Of a DNA stretch of 64,000 nucleotides, positions 1 through 11,811 are shown piece after piece. Numbering within the stretch: position 1 is the first letter of the stretch; each line of letters opens with the position of its first letter. Both the position numbers and the translations under genes were made by a program. The notes below the pieces were generated by a model. The model was not told where the DNA came from, did no database searches, and was given only the letters and a program-made list of their open reading frames with translations. Source of the stretch: Paraspadella gotoi (taxonomy: Eukaryota > Chaetognatha); assembly GCA_051294375.1 (NCBI GenBank), contig CM119269.1, forward strand, positions 4,295,401-4,359,400, read 5' to 3'.

Positions 1-36
<36 letters not shown>
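1..36 (+). repeat. (ACG/CGA)n microsatellite
   Basis: Twelve uninterrupted ACG units at the very start of the window. The same trinucleotide recurs at many places in the window, often next to assembly gaps. Confidence 0.95.
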
Positions 37-359
37 TCTTACACGAAACTCTTGTCCTCAACAGGATCTTTTGTTTTTTTTCTTTCTCTGCGGCAAAAAA
101 AAAATTACGCAATTTTCTCGATCGAACTTCGAATATTTAAAATTCTTTTTGGTTTTGCGTCTGCGGAATTACTCGCTTATTACATTGAGCGACTAACTTT
201 CGAAAACAATAATACAAACTTAAAAGAGTAAAACAAAAAGAGGAGCCTTCCCAGATTCCCGATAAGACCACCTCCGCAATTATTCGAAGAAAAAAAAATT
301 GTTTTAAGTTTGAAAACAGAAACATTTTTTTCGCTTCTTTTTTCAAAAAATACAAAAAA

Positions 360-1327
360 NNNNNNNNNNNNNNNNNNNNNNNNNNNNNNNNNNNNNNNNN
401 NNNNNNNNNNNNNNNNNNNNNNNNNNNNNNNNNNNNNNNNNNNNNNNNNNNNNNNNNNNNNNNNNNNNNNNNNNNNNNNNNNNNNNNNNNNNNNNNNNNN
501 NNNNNNNNNNNNNNNNNNNNNNNNNNNNNNNNNNNNNNNNNNNNNNNNNNNNNNNNNNNNNNNNNNNNNNNNNNNNNNNNNNNNNNNNNNNNNNNNNNNN
601 NNNNNNNNNNNNNNNNNNNNNNNNNNNNNNNNNNNNNNNNNNNNNNNNNNNNNNNNNNNNNNNNNNNNNNNNNNNNNNNNNNNNNNNNNNNNNNNNNNNN
701 NNNNNNNNNNNNNNNNNNNNNNNNNNNNNNNNNNNNNNNNNNNNNNNNNNNNNNNNNNNNNNNNNNNNNNNNNNNNNNNNNNNNNNNNNNNNNNNNNNNN
801 NNNNNNNNNNNNNNNNNNNNNNNNNNNNNNNNNNNNNNNNNNNNNNNNNNNNNNNNNNNNNNNNNNNNNNNNNNNNNNNNNNNNNNNNNNNNNNNNNNNN
901 NNNNNNNNNNNNNNNNNNNNNNNNNNNNNNNNNNNNNNNNNNNNNNNNNNNNNNNNNNNNNNNNNNNNNNNNNNNNNNNNNNNNNNNNNNNNNNNNNNNN
1001 NNNNNNNNNNNNNNNNNNNNNNNNNNNNNNNNNNNNNNNNNNNNNNNNNNNNNNNNNNNNNNNNNNNNNNNNNNNNNNNNNNNNNNNNNNNNNNNNNNNN
1101 NNNNNNNNNNNNNNNNNNNNNNNNNNNNNNNNNNNNNNNNNNNNNNNNNNNNNNNNNNNNNNNNNNNNNNNNNNNNNNNNNNNNNNNNNNNNNNNNNNNN
1201 NNNNNNNNNNNNNNNNNNNNNNNNNNNNNNNNNNNNNNNNNNNNNNNNNNNNNNNNNNNNNNNNNNNNNNNNNNNNNNNNNNNNNNNNNNNNNNNNNNNN
1301 NNNNNNNNNNNNNNNNNNNNNNNNNNN
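360..1327. other. Assembly gap (968 N)
   Basis: A run of N. The long open frames that appear across it exist only because N has no stop codons. The flanks (A/T-rich on the left, CT-rich on the right) show no coding signal. Confidence 0.98.
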
Positions 1328-2281
1328 GCCCCATTCCCTCAGCAGCACGGCTGTTTATCTTTTCCTCCTCTTCCTTCTCTCTAAGGATTCCAACGTCGTC
1401 TTCTTCCTCTTCCTCCTTCCATAAGATTTGCACCTTCTCTTCCTCTCATAGAGACTCCTTGTTTTTTTCTTTTTTTTTATATTAGTTTTTCCTTCATCGC
1501 CCAATTGTTTTTTCTTCTTTCTTTTTTTTTCCTAGTTTTATTTTTTCTCGGTCTAACATTTGGTGTTTTTTTCATTTTTTTTTTCAAAACGATTAATTCT
1601 ATTCTATAAACAGATTTATCTTTGGTTAGCTTCCCACTCCAACGGTATGTATAAAATTAATTCGATGAAAACTTGATCGTTTCAGATTGTCAAGTTTTTT
1701 TTTATTCTGGTTATTATATTTTGAAGCGACATGACGCGACGGAATAAAATTATATCATAATCTTTTTTTTTGAATGATGCAGGTATTTTTAAAAAGTATT
1801 ATTTTGAGTGTAAGAGATATATATTTTCTTTCAAATTTATTAACCACAGAAGATTGCAAAAAACAACATTAATGAAAACGTTTGTTGCGAACCAAAACAA
1901 ATAAAAAATAAAAAATTAGAAAAACCTTTGCTTTTTTAAGAACTAAAACCAACAAAATATACAAAGTAAGAAAAGTAGAAAAAAATAACTAACTCATTTA
2001 AACAAATGACAACGAAATTGAAATTGTCTTCTCACTATCAACGATTATGAACGCGAGATGAACAAACGAGAGAAACATCATCAACAACGACGACGACGAC
2101 GACGAAACACTTAGTGTCGTTTTCGCGACGGTCGGCTCGTTTCACCGACGTCAGCGTCGTCGTCATCGTCGTCATCGTCGTCATCGACCCCCTCATTCTC
2201 GTCGCGAAAATGAAGCTCGATCTTCCCTCGTCATTGTTTATTTTCGCCTTCGTTCGTCGCGGTCATCGTAATGGTCTTCCA

Positions 2282-2327
<46 letters not shown>

Positions 2328-2583
2328 TCCCTTCACAATACTCGTCATCCTTTCGTAGTCAATTAATCAGTCTCTCTTTTTCTGCTTCGAATCCGCGTTC
2401 GACTCGATCTATACATTGAGGGGAAGAAAAAAAAAAAAAAAAGAAAAGTGAAAAGAGAAAAAGAGAAAAAGAAAAGAATCAAAGAGAAAATGTTAAAAAT
2501 AAGGAGAAAATAAAAATGAAAAGAAAAAAAAATTGTGGAGAAAAATCAACTCGTAACGAAAAAAAGTATGAATTTAAAACAAA
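1328..2583. other. Non-coding stretch, AT-rich with a CGT microsatellite
   Basis: I see no gene. The stretch is T-rich up to 1800, A-rich from 1800 to 2040, has CGA/CGT-rich sequence at 2085-2200 and a clean (CGT)n run at about 2282-2328, then purine-rich sequence up to the next gap. The 101-residue frame over 2114-2419 is mostly poly-Ser from the repeat and has no recognisable domain. Confidence 0.8.
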
Positions 2584-2733
2584 NNNNNNNNNNNNNNNNN
2601 NNNNNNNNNNNNNNNNNNNNNNNNNNNNNNNNNNNNNNNNNNNNNNNNNNNNNNNNNNNNNNNNNNNNNNNNNNNNNNNNNNNNNNNNNNNNNNNNNNNN
2701 NNNNNNNNNNNNNNNNNNNNNNNNNNNNNNNNN
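2584..2733. other. Assembly gap (150 N)
   Basis: A run of N inside purine-rich DNA. Confidence 0.98.
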
Positions 2734-3770
2734 TTTTTCTTTTCTCTTTTTATTCCTTTTTCCGTCATTTAAATCTCATTGTTTTTTCGTTCTTCCGACG
2801 GGGCACATTACGATTTGATAATCATTACGATTTGATAATCGAGCCAAGAAAGCTCAGGATCGTTTTATTTATTTTATTAAAATCCATTTTTCTCGACACC
2901 GACGAAGCTTCCGGCCTAATAAATAAAGTGAGATACTAATACTTTCTTTATTTATTATTCTACTTAACTATCTTTATTTGCTTGCTTGCGTATTCGTTCT
3001 TTACTTCAGTTATTTATTTTTGTCTTTTCGCATATGTTTTGTCGAAGAGATATAACTTTTCTTCATATGTTTCGCCTTCCTTTATTTTTCTCAAGTTCTT
3101 TTTTACTCTGGGTGCTTCTATCATTTCTTTTTTCCTTCCTTCCAAAGTTCCTTTTTCCTTTCCCTCCGGATTATATACGTCTGCACAATCCAAGCATCGA
3201 ATAATATTTCATACAAAAACAAACCCCCCCCCAAAAAAAAATTAACTCCAAATCGCCACAAACGTCCCGATATTTTGGTCCGCCAGGTTTCGAGTTCGAG
3301 ACCTGATCTTCGCCCTCCCAAAGAAAAACAGAAACCAGTTAGTGGAGAGGGGGGGGGGAAGAGCGTTTAGCTCAATGCCGTCACTTTGACGATTGTTTAT
3401 GCATCCGTAAAACGACCAGCGAACCGGATTTTTACCATTTACGTTTCGCAGGATTTCCTGGAAATTCGTTTGAAATTATTTTTTTTCTTCTTCTCGTTTT
3501 ATGAGTGAGAAAAACCTACGCTTATGATATCATTTTCATCACTGGGTCCCCTTAACCCAGTTTTCCAAAATCCTATCCTTTTCGCCAAAGCCAATCCCCG
3601 CTTTGTTTCCCCCCCATTTCCTATTTCCCGACCTTCCTCTCCGTTTGCTCTTTTTTTTTCTATCTCATTCTTAAAAACTCATTCAGATTTTTCAATTACT
3701 ACCTTTTTCTTTCTATCTTCAGGCTTCTCTTCTACTTTACTATTGCTCCCCTCCTTTCCCACCTCCCAGC
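2734..3770. other. No gene seen
   Basis: T-rich, low-complexity sequence. It includes a short direct duplication around 2811-2838 (the string attacgatttgataatc twice). A short stretch near 3283-3306 resembles a tRNA T-arm (GTTCGAGACC) but has no accompanying A box. Confidence 0.7.
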
Positions 3771-3981
3771 NNNNNNNNNNNNNNNNNNNNNNNNNNNNNN
3801 NNNNNNNNNNNNNNNNNNNNNNNNNNNNNNNNNNNNNNNNNNNNNNNNNNNNNNNNNNNNNNNNNNNNNNNNNNNNNNNNNNNNNNNNNNNNNNNNNNNN
3901 NNNNNNNNNNNNNNNNNNNNNNNNNNNNNNNNNNNNNNNNNNNNNNNNNNNNNNNNNNNNNNNNNNNNNNNNNNNNNNNNN
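3771..3981. other. Assembly gap (211 N)
   Basis: A run of N between CT-rich and AT-rich sequence. Confidence 0.98.
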
Positions 3982-4065
3982 ATACGATCAGAGGATTTTG
4001 TGTGTGTGTGTTTTTTTAAAAATTGGCCGCTAGAAATAAATGATCGTCTTTGCAAGATGAACTAC

Positions 4066-4171
<106 letters not shown>

Positions 4172-5020
4172 TACGTCAGTAGGAGGTGGAGGATTGATCG
4201 AAATGTCGGGTGCTGAGGGCCAGAAGAGAAGGAGCGAGACACAGATGAGGTTGTGAGGTATTCACTAAGAATAATCGTTCACGATTGAAGAAAAAATAAA
4301 AATGAAAATTAATTAACTCGGGGAGGAAGTTCCTGGTTTTGATTTTTATTTAAATCTAAAATGATAATAAATTAGAAAAATATGTAATTAACTAGGGGAT
4401 ACATTCGTTTGAGTTAGCGGCTTTGATTTTTTTTTAAATCTAAAATAAAAAAAAAAGATTATTAATTTTCCCTTTTCAAAGTCTTCCAACCAGAATTATA
4501 GCTGTTTAAAAGAACATATATAAATTAATATTTAAATAGAATGATTAAATTCTTCGACGAAGAAAAAAGTGACGGAAAAGACAGAAAAGTTTCTTCTGAT
4601 TTCGATAAAAAAAAAATCTTAATCTTTTCGTCCGATCGAAATCGAAGAGTCGACGTTTCAAAAAAATTATACAAAACGATAAAAACTAAAAACAAAACAT
4701 TATTTTTTTCTGGAGGTATTTTCATAAATAAAATAAAGTTAAAAACGTTCGTAACAAAATGAATAATGTTTTTCATAGTGAATAGTCGAAAGAAAACATA
4801 GATCGAATCCTACAAATATATATAATATATATAATATACCTTACAAATGTATATTAGGTTTTCTAATTTGATTTTTTGAAAACCGCTCATCAAATAATTA
4901 GGTTAAGTTAATCAGCGTCGATTTCTCCGCCCTCTTGTAAAAGATCTATTCTGCTTTAGCCTCTCTGCTCTTTATTTAAACAAAGAAAGAAAGTATAAAA
5001 TTGCCAAGCCTGAGTCAGTC
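4172..5020. other. AT-rich non-coding stretch
   Basis: I see no gene. It contains a near-duplicate 'tttaaatctaaaatgataataaatta' / 'tttaaatctaaaataaaaa' pair at about 4350-4450 and a TATATA-rich run at 4816-4838. Confidence 0.7.
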
Positions 5021-5023
5021 AAG

Positions 5024-5457
5024 CGGCCTTTCTTTTTTTTCTCTCCTTTTCCTCCTTTCCTCTCTCTCTTCTTTCTTCTCCTTTTTTTTCCCGTCTTTTA
5101 TCCGTCTCTTCCCTTCCCTGCCCTACCCCGCTTTTTCCCTTTTCTCTCCCTCTCTCTCCCTTTCCCCCCTCTCTCACTCTCTCTCCCCTCTAATACCTAT
5201 CCTCCACCTTCCCCCTCTTGCCATCTCCTTCTCCTCCCTCTCGTCACTCACTCGGCTCCACTCCCCACTACTTCCTTCCTCCTCTCCCCTCTATCTCTCC
5301 CTCCCTCCCCTCCCTCCTCCTTCTCCCCTCATGCCTCTCTCGCTCCTTTCCCCTCCCTCCCTCTTCTCTCCCTCTCCCTCAACTCTTCCCTCCCTCCCTT
5401 TCCCTCCTCTCTCCCCTCTTCCCCTTCTCCCTCTCTCCCCGCCCCCCAACACTTTCC
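5024..5457 (+). repeat. Long polypyrimidine (CT-rich) tract
   Basis: About 430 bases that are almost entirely C and T on the + strand, with irregular CTCC, CCCT and CTTT blocks. Stops are rare in such DNA, so open frames of 60-160 residues appear on both strands, composed of Ser/Pro/Leu or Arg/Gly/Glu. No protein is supported. Confidence 0.9.
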
Positions 5458-6485
5458 CCATAACTCCGCTACGACTTGAACAATTCCAATAAAAGGCCTT
5501 CAATATCGCGAGTCGCTGGAAAATCTCCTTGACTGATATGTCTAAGCAAATTCCGCGCCTTCGTCTTCCTCGGAAAGGAGCGGCTTACGGTGTCCCCTCC
5601 TCTCCTTAATTCCTTTTCTTTTTTTTTTAGGATAAGGAAGAATCTCCTCTGCTTTATTCTTAATTCCTTTTTAAAAAATAAAAAGACAAGGAGACTTTAA
5701 AATGCATGAATTTCACAGATTTGCCTGAGATTCGGTGAGAAATTGTGGTGAGAATTTTTTCGGATGATTTGTCGTGAATCGTTCGAAGAATTTCCGATTT
5801 GGAAAAAATATCAGACTTTTGAAAAACAAAAAATCTAAATCTTTTTTTTTTTTTTTTCTTCTTTTTTTTCTTGTGAGGTATTTTATGAGATTTTTGGATT
5901 TGTGAAGATAACAAGATCTGTTTAATTGCGCAATTTACTTTCTTCTTTCTTTCTCTCCGTCCTTCTCTTCTCCTCCTCTTTCTCTTCCTCTTTCCCCTCT
6001 CCCTCCCTCTCCTCTCTGTTCTCTCTCTACTCTCCATTCCCTCTCTCTCTCCACCTAGAGATTGCGATTAGAAATACAAATAGCGTTTTTCTCCCTAAAA
6101 AAAAAAAATTCTGTCGGGCGATACTTAAGTTTCTTCCGCTGAATAGAAAAGCGTTTTGAGGAAACGACTTTTATCGGTTTCTTGCCGCACGACATGTTCT
6201 GGTCTCTCGTCTCTTCCTCTTCTCTATCTCTATCTCTCTAGGCGCTCCCCCTTGTACAACGGTTATTCTTAGCAATTCGATGTTTTTGTTACAGGCATTT
6301 TATTTGCACTCAGTTTATATAGTAATAGAAATACTAAAAGTAAGTTTAAAGTATAATTTTACCATTCTTAAATCCCAACATGTGAAAAAAGCTTTCAGAA
6401 TAAAAATATTTGTTAACATATGTAAAAAGTTGATAGTTTAAATACTTTTAGGACTTAGTTAGTTAATACGTTGTCGGACAATCAT
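5458..6485. other. No gene seen
   Basis: Mixed sequence with a T-rich run near 5841-5870, a second CT-rich tract at about 5940-6055, and AT-rich DNA from 6280. Nothing here supports an exon. Confidence 0.7.
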
Positions 6486-6690
6486 TTTTTCCCTCAGCGC
6501 GCTTCTATGCGAACGAGGGAGAGTCGTAGAGGCTGTGCAGATATGAGGGTTAAGCTCCGCCAATTCGTTTTATCATTTTTTATTTCATCGACTGTGGTTG
6601 GATTAAACTGCGATATGTCCCTTTTCATCTTGACCAGACATTTCGATGATGTTGCAGTCAGGCGAGTTTTCCTTGACCAACCTTGAGCAC
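6486..6690 (-). pseudogene. Possible Tc1/mariner-like transposase fragment (DNA-binding region)
   Basis: The minus strand reads open for about 66 codons. It has a basic start (residues ..SRKTRLTATSS..), then a segment KMKRDISQFNPTTVDEIKN, and a later ISAQPLRLSLV motif before a stop at the low-coordinate end. The order (basic GRPRKTT-like linker, a PTTxEI helix, then an SAQTxRxRL helix) matches the paired helix-turn-helix domain of Tc1-type transposases. The catalytic DDE region is not recognisable; flanking minus-strand sequence up to about 7180 has many stops. This is a decayed copy at best, and the assignment rests on a short motif pattern recalled from the family, not an alignment. Confidence 0.3.
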
Positions 6691-7255
6691 CTCCATCCTA
6701 TTTTCCCTCGTGCTATTTTTGGGTGGTTTTGGCTTTGTGTCCAGAAGCTCTATCCTCTATGAAAAACTGCCTATTCACTGTTGAATGACTGCGACATTTC
6801 TCTTTTTTTTTTCTCCATTTTTTCGGTTTGGCAGAAGTCTTAACGGTCTTAATTGTGAGAACTTTCCTAAGTTATTATCCTCAACTCCCCGTGGAATATA
6901 CAAGGCGCTCGCTTTTAACAGCTTTGTCCAGGTCTCCAGTTGCTTGAATTTGTTGAAACTTGAATGGCGGTAAGAGAGAAATCCACGTTTTGGGTCGTCC
7001 TAAATATGAACGACACTTCGAAAATCAACGATTGCAGCTTCTTTTTGGGGGGTTTAGCTGTTTTCAAGTTTCCAATGGTTTTCAGATAATGGTGTCTTAA
7101 AGTTTTTCTTTTCGTCCATCAACCGAAGACGATTACCACATTGGCATCCAGATGGGAAGCGTTGCATGCAACTGTCACCATTTGATGTCTACAAAATCCT
7201 TCTCATTTCTCTACAATTAATTTTACTTACTTGCTGAGGGGGAATTTCACGGTAA

Positions 7256-7275
7256 CTCTCTCTTCTTCTCTCTCA

Positions 7276-7306
<31 letters not shown>

Positions 7307-7350
7307 CTCTCTCTCTCTCTCTCTCTTCTCTCTCCTCTCTCTCTCTTTCC
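7256..7350 (+). repeat. (CT)n-rich microsatellite
   Basis: Interrupted CT dinucleotides. The Ser/Leu frame over 7231-7668 is an artefact of this repeat and the following T-rich tract. Confidence 0.9.
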
Positions 7351-7548
7351 AGTTCTATCCGAACAATAAAAAATCTTTTTATTTTTTTCCCCTCGACTTC
7401 CCTACTCAGCCTTTCCCAATTTTTTTTTTTCTTTTCCTTCTTTCTTTCATTTCTTTTTATTCTCCCTCTCCTTTTTTACTCGTCTCTTCCTCCTTCCCTC
7501 CCTTTCCTTTCCCCGCTACTCCACTCTTCCTCCTTCTTCCTTTTCCTT

Positions 7549-7573
7549 NNNNNNNNNNNNNNNNNNNNNNNNN
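7549..7573. other. Assembly gap (25 N)
   Basis: Exactly 25 N, a size also found at 20493 and 44945, so probably a fixed-length placeholder, not a measured gap. Confidence 0.95.
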
Positions 7574-8125
7574 CCACTTTATTTCACAGTGTGGGCTTAG
7601 GCGAATCCTTCCGACAGAAAACGCTCCGTTTCTCTTCCTCCGTTACAGAGATTGACTCTGTGGGCTGAACTTCCTCTCACATGACAATCAACCATTGCTG
7701 ATGAGGAGCGGAGTTTCTTGAGTGGAAAGAGATTCGCGGGCGGAAAAGAAAAAAAAAGAAGACAACAAGAAAATGCGAATTTAAATTAGAGAAAATTTGA
7801 GAAAAGTTAAAAATTTGGAGAGAAAGAAAAAGCGGTGAAGCGTCAAGGGTATTAACTGTTCACGACAGAATTGGGGGGGAGAAGAGAAAAGATGATAAGA
7901 GAAATGACGAAAGAAAGAAAAAGAGATAAAGAAAAAAAAAGAAAGAAAAAGAGAAAAAAGAAAAAGAAAGAAAAAAAAAGAGGTGTAGGAAAAAAAACTA
8001 AATTTTTTAAACAAAATGGTTAAAAAGTATTTATTTTTTCTCTGAATGAGAGATTACGTGCAAAAGAGACACAACTGGAGAACGAAGCAAATAGAGGTGT
8101 TAAGAAGAGGGTTAAAGTGAGAAGG
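7574..8125. other. Purine-rich non-coding stretch
   Basis: About 7740-8000 is almost all A and G on the + strand. No gene is seen. Confidence 0.75.
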
Positions 8126-8209
8126 NNNNNNNNNNNNNNNNNNNNNNNNNNNNNNNNNNNNNNNNNNNNNNNNNNNNNNNNNNNNNNNNNNNNNNNNNNN
8201 NNNNNNNNN

Positions 8210-8242
<33 letters not shown>
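8126..8242. repeat. Assembly gap (84 N) followed by (CGT)n
   Basis: The N run at 8126-8209 is directly followed by eleven CGT units (8210-8242), so the gap probably sits inside a longer CGT array that could not be assembled. Confidence 0.9.
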
Positions 8243-8354
8243 AGGATAACTCTCTTTCTCTCCGCGAGACCTCAAAGGGGATTCGACCAAAAATAAACAG
8301 GTTTTTGCGAGGAGGTCACAGATTGTGTGAAGGGTCGGGGAGGGAGGGAGTGAG

Positions 8355-8579
8355 GGAGAGAGAGAGAGAGAGAGCNNNNNNNNNNNNNNNNNNNNNNNNN
8401 NNNNNNNNNNNNNNNNNNNNNNNNNNNNNNNNNNNNNNNNNNNNNNNNNNNNNNNNNNNNNNNNNNNNNNNNNNNNNNNNNNNNNNNNNNNNNNNNNNNN
8501 NNNNNNNNNNNNNNNNNNNNNNNNNNNNNNNNNNNNNNNNNNNNNNNNNNNNNNNNNNNNNAGAGAGAGAGAGAGAGAC
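8355..8579. repeat. (GA)n microsatellite interrupted by a 186-N gap
   Basis: GA dinucleotides flank the N run at 8376-8561 on both sides, so the gap falls inside a GA microsatellite. Confidence 0.9.
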
Positions 8580-8697
8580 TTGGATCTTTTAATTCCCTTT
8601 GGGAAAAGATGGGCGAGTAAAAGTTTCCTCACTTGGGGGTCATAAATGTTTGCGCCGCTTAAAGGTTTATTGATTTTAAATATGACTTCACAAAGTC

Positions 8698-8823
8698 CTT
8701 TGTTTTGTGAACAGTTAAAGTTGAATCCTCGATTTGTTTTGTTTTGTTTTGTGAACAGTTAAAGTTGAATCCTCGATTTGTTTTGTTTTGTTTTGTGAAC
8801 AGTTAAAGTTGAATCCTCGATTT
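8698..8823 (+). repeat. 44-bp tandem repeat, three copies
   Basis: The string gtgaacagttaaagttgaat recurs at 8707, 8751 and 8795, giving a 44-base period. Each unit ends in TTTTGTTTTG runs. Copies 2 and 3 are essentially identical, suggesting a recent expansion. Confidence 0.9.
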
Positions 8824-8924
8824 ATTTTTTTCACAGATTTTAAATTTTTTCGAGATTAATTGAGTTTGCGTCATATTTAAAATAGATGATAAAGATTAAC
8901 GGATTTTTTTATTAATTTTTTTCT

Positions 8925-8926
<2 letters not shown>

Positions 8927-9008
<82 letters not shown>

Positions 9009-9068
9009 TCCTTCTTTCTTTCTTTCTTTCTTTCTTTCCTTCTCTCTTTCTTTCCTTCTTTCTTTCTT
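8927..9068 (+). repeat. (TTTC)n microsatellite
   Basis: About 140 bases of TTTC units with a few CCTT interruptions. It produces the KKER-repeat frame on the minus strand, which is not a gene. Confidence 0.95.
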
Positions 9069-9700
9069 TTTTTGCTTAAATTCTCTCCATAAAAATCCTG
9101 TAAACAGCGGAATTAATTTGAATTTCCTTCTTGGTCCACGAAAGAAGAGAAATTGTGGAGAGAAGAAACACGCGAGGAATCGAGTTAAAAGAGAAAAGGA
9201 AAAAAAAATAAGGAAAAAAGGATATGAGTAAAAAAAAGAGAAGGTTTCACAAAGAAAAGATTTGGAATGAGGACCTAATCTGCTCTTTTCACCCTTCCTC
9301 CTCCTCCTCCTCCTCTTCCCCCTCCTCGATTTTTTTATTTTTCTCTGGTTTTTTTTTAAACAAAATTCGGATTCAAACGAGAATTTTAAAAAGATATGAA
9401 TGGATTTCATGCACGACATTTATATTTTAATTTTTAGTAATAATCTTACAAAAGTTCAACCGCCCTTCATTTTCAAACTTACTGGTTCGGCTGAGGATTG
9501 GATTTTCTTGCTGTTGTTGTTGTTTACCCACATCGATATCGATCATTGACCCTAACTACAACAACAACAACGAGGATTCCAAATCGCAACTTCTTAATCT
9601 AAAGTTTAAAACAACAAAAAACGGAAAAGAACAACAACGAAAGGAACAATAATAACAACGACAACAACGACCGACCAGCGACCACTGTGGGCGGCGGCCC
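9069..9700. other. No gene seen
   Basis: Low-complexity purine, (CCT)n (about 9295-9325) and CAA-rich (about 9555-9672) stretches, ending in a GC-rich remnant just before a gap. Confidence 0.7.
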
Positions 9701-9934
9701 NNNNNNNNNNNNNNNNNNNNNNNNNNNNNNNNNNNNNNNNNNNNNNNNNNNNNNNNNNNNNNNNNNNNNNNNNNNNNNNNNNNNNNNNNNNNNNNNNNNN
9801 NNNNNNNNNNNNNNNNNNNNNNNNNNNNNNNNNNNNNNNNNNNNNNNNNNNNNNNNNNNNNNNNNNNNNNNNNNNNNNNNNNNNNNNNNNNNNNNNNNNN
9901 NNNNNNNNNNNNNNNNNNNNNNNNNNNNNNNNNN
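9701..9934. other. Assembly gap (234 N)
   Basis: A run of N. Confidence 0.98.
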
Positions 9935-10283
9935 TTTTTTCCCAACTTCTCATTCATTATTTCACAATTTTATTCTATTTATGAATCTTAATTCATCTCA
10001 ATTTAATCTCTATCATGTCTTATAATTATCCATAATTTTTTTGATATTATTTTTAAAAAACTATTTCTAAGTTTTCTCCTCTCGGTTTTTATTCAAATTG
10101 TCTTTTTTTGACTTATTTTCTCTTCGAAAACCATTATTTTTCTTTTTTCAACATTCGGACGAGAAGGAAGCAAATCTTCGCTCATAAAAAAAGCCAGGGA
10201 AAATAACGAACAACAACAACAACGACAACAAATTTTAAGCGAAGCCAAATTCCAGAATTTCTCGAAGGTTCGAAAAAAAGTCT

Positions 10284-10369
10284 GGAAGAAGAAGAAGAAG
10301 AAGAAGAAGAAGAAGAAGAAGAAGAAGAAGAAGAAGAAGAAGAAGAAGAAGAAGAAGAAGAAGAAGAAT
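10284..10369 (+). repeat. (GAA)n microsatellite
   Basis: About 28 GAA units in a purine-rich setting that continues to 10520. Frames of poly-Phe or poly-Leu on the minus strand come from it. Confidence 0.95.
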
Positions 10370-10584
10370 AAGAACCTGTAGAAAAAATAGAAAAAATCCT
10401 CTGTTTGGAAAAACAAGGAAAAGGGAAAACTGAAAAAATAGTAAGAAGGAAAAGAAAAAAAGAGAGAGAAAGAGAGAGAAACGAAGAGAGACAGAGAGAG
10501 AGAACGAGAGGAGAAAAAAAAGTGTGAGCAAATTTCTGCTTCGGGCAATTTTCTGACTGGGAGAGAGTTACTCCTGTTTTATTC

Positions 10585-10700
10585 TACCATTGGTCGAAAT
10601 CGGCGAGGCCGAGCTTCTGATTGGCTCAAACGGGAAACGCGACGATGGAGAGTATAATCTAAATCACCGACGTCAACGCACGTGATTCTCCTTTTTAGGT
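10585..10700 (+). promoter_or_regulatory. Promoter-like cluster of CCAAT, CRE-like and E-box motifs
   Basis: Within about 110 bases there is ACCATTGG, GATTGGCT (both CCAAT boxes in inverted orientation), a CGACGTCA string (CRE-like) and GCACGTGA (E-box). They are followed by a 110-base (GA)n tract and then, 430 bases further on, by an ATG in good context. Such motifs occur by chance, so this is a suggestion only. No TATA box was found at a convincing distance. Confidence 0.3.
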
Positions 10701-10714
10701 CTGTATGAGAGACT

Positions 10715-10832
<118 letters not shown>

Positions 10833-11257
10833 CGATGAAGATTACACTTTATGACGAACTGAATGATGGATTATGATTGGACCTCAATAGTCATGGTTGG
10901 ACGGCGGAACTAGAACGGGGTTAAAGAGATAAGGAGAAGCTGTGGAGTCAGTGGGAGGTGGGGGAGACGACGCGAGGTGAAGATTAAGAGAGAGCGAGAG
11001 CGAGACGCCGGCGAGTGGGAGTGGCGGTCTCCTGATTTTGCGGACGACGTCGTAAATCCGAGTCTTAAACGCGTTTAATCCGCTTATAATGAAAGCGAAC
11101 ATGTTCATTCTCTCTCCTTCTCCTCTCTCCCGCCACAGTCAGCTCTCTCGCTGCCGTCTCTGCGCTCTCTCCTCTGTCTCTCTGCTCTTCTCTCTCTCTC
11201 TTCTCTTTCACGCATGCAGTTTTTCCGCTCCTAACTAATTGATTTCGGTCCGGAGAA

Positions 11258-11373
11258 ATGGCGTGTGATTTTCCCGTCTCTGTTGGCCGGATGTCAGGTT
11301 ACGACTTGACGGCAGGATTCCCCGTTTGCCTGGAGCGGTTACGGCGGCGGCAGTGTGCTTTCCTGCGAGCAAG
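11258..11373 (+). CDS. Possible small first coding exon
   Basis: An ATG in a good context (gagaaATGg) opens 38 complete codons reading MACDFPVSVGRMSGYDLTAG then a Cys- and Arg-rich end. The frame is closed by a TAG that overlaps a usable splice donor (CAAG|GTAGTG at 11374). A second strong donor, GAG|GTATGT, lies at 11475. The base composition (GC-rich, not repetitive) stands out from the surroundings and the stretch follows a CT-rich 5' region. I do not recognise the peptide and found no matching downstream exon. It could also be a random short frame or a 5' untranslated region. Confidence 0.25.
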
Positions 11374-11811
11374 GTAGTGGCGAATTTACGCCTTCCGCTG
11401 CGTTTCTTATTTTGTGTTCAGTCTCTAACAGAGCCTTAAGAATCCCTCCTGCCTCCTCCTGCCGTCCGTCCGTGAGGTATGTCCCGCTGTGAATGCTTCG
11501 CCTCACCAACTTTCATCAATCCCTTCATTTATTCAAATTTTCCTTTTTTTTTACCTTATTAAAAAAAAGCCGAAGCTTCGTTCGCCTTTTATTCAAATTT
11601 GAGGTTTAATCGGCGGAATTCATTCTTTCTTTCTATCATTCAAATCCCTTTTTTTTTATCTTTTTCTTCTTTTTTCTCTCTTCAAATTACCTTTCTTTCC
11701 CTCAGATTGAATTCTGTCAAAAAATTCTTAAAAAAGAAGGGAAAGAAGAAAAAAGAGAGAAATCTGTGGAAAGGATTTATTTTCTATTTTATTTTCTAAT
11801 GTTTTTGATCT

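Noticed and set aside
137-1485. Three long open frames (391-417 codons) across the first region
   Set aside because: Over 320 of the codons are N. The visible ends are low-complexity.
5001-5492. 163-residue Ser/Leu/Pro-rich frame
   Set aside because: Pure consequence of a CT-rich tract. No domain, and frames exist in several phases and on both strands.
8877-9419. 180-residue minus-strand frame with KKER repeats
   Set aside because: Encoded by the (TTTC)n microsatellite and flanking purine-rich DNA.
10093-10548. 151-residue Phe/Leu-rich minus-strand frame resembling a membrane protein
   Set aside because: The hydrophobic run is the (GAA)n repeat read in antisense, not a real helix.
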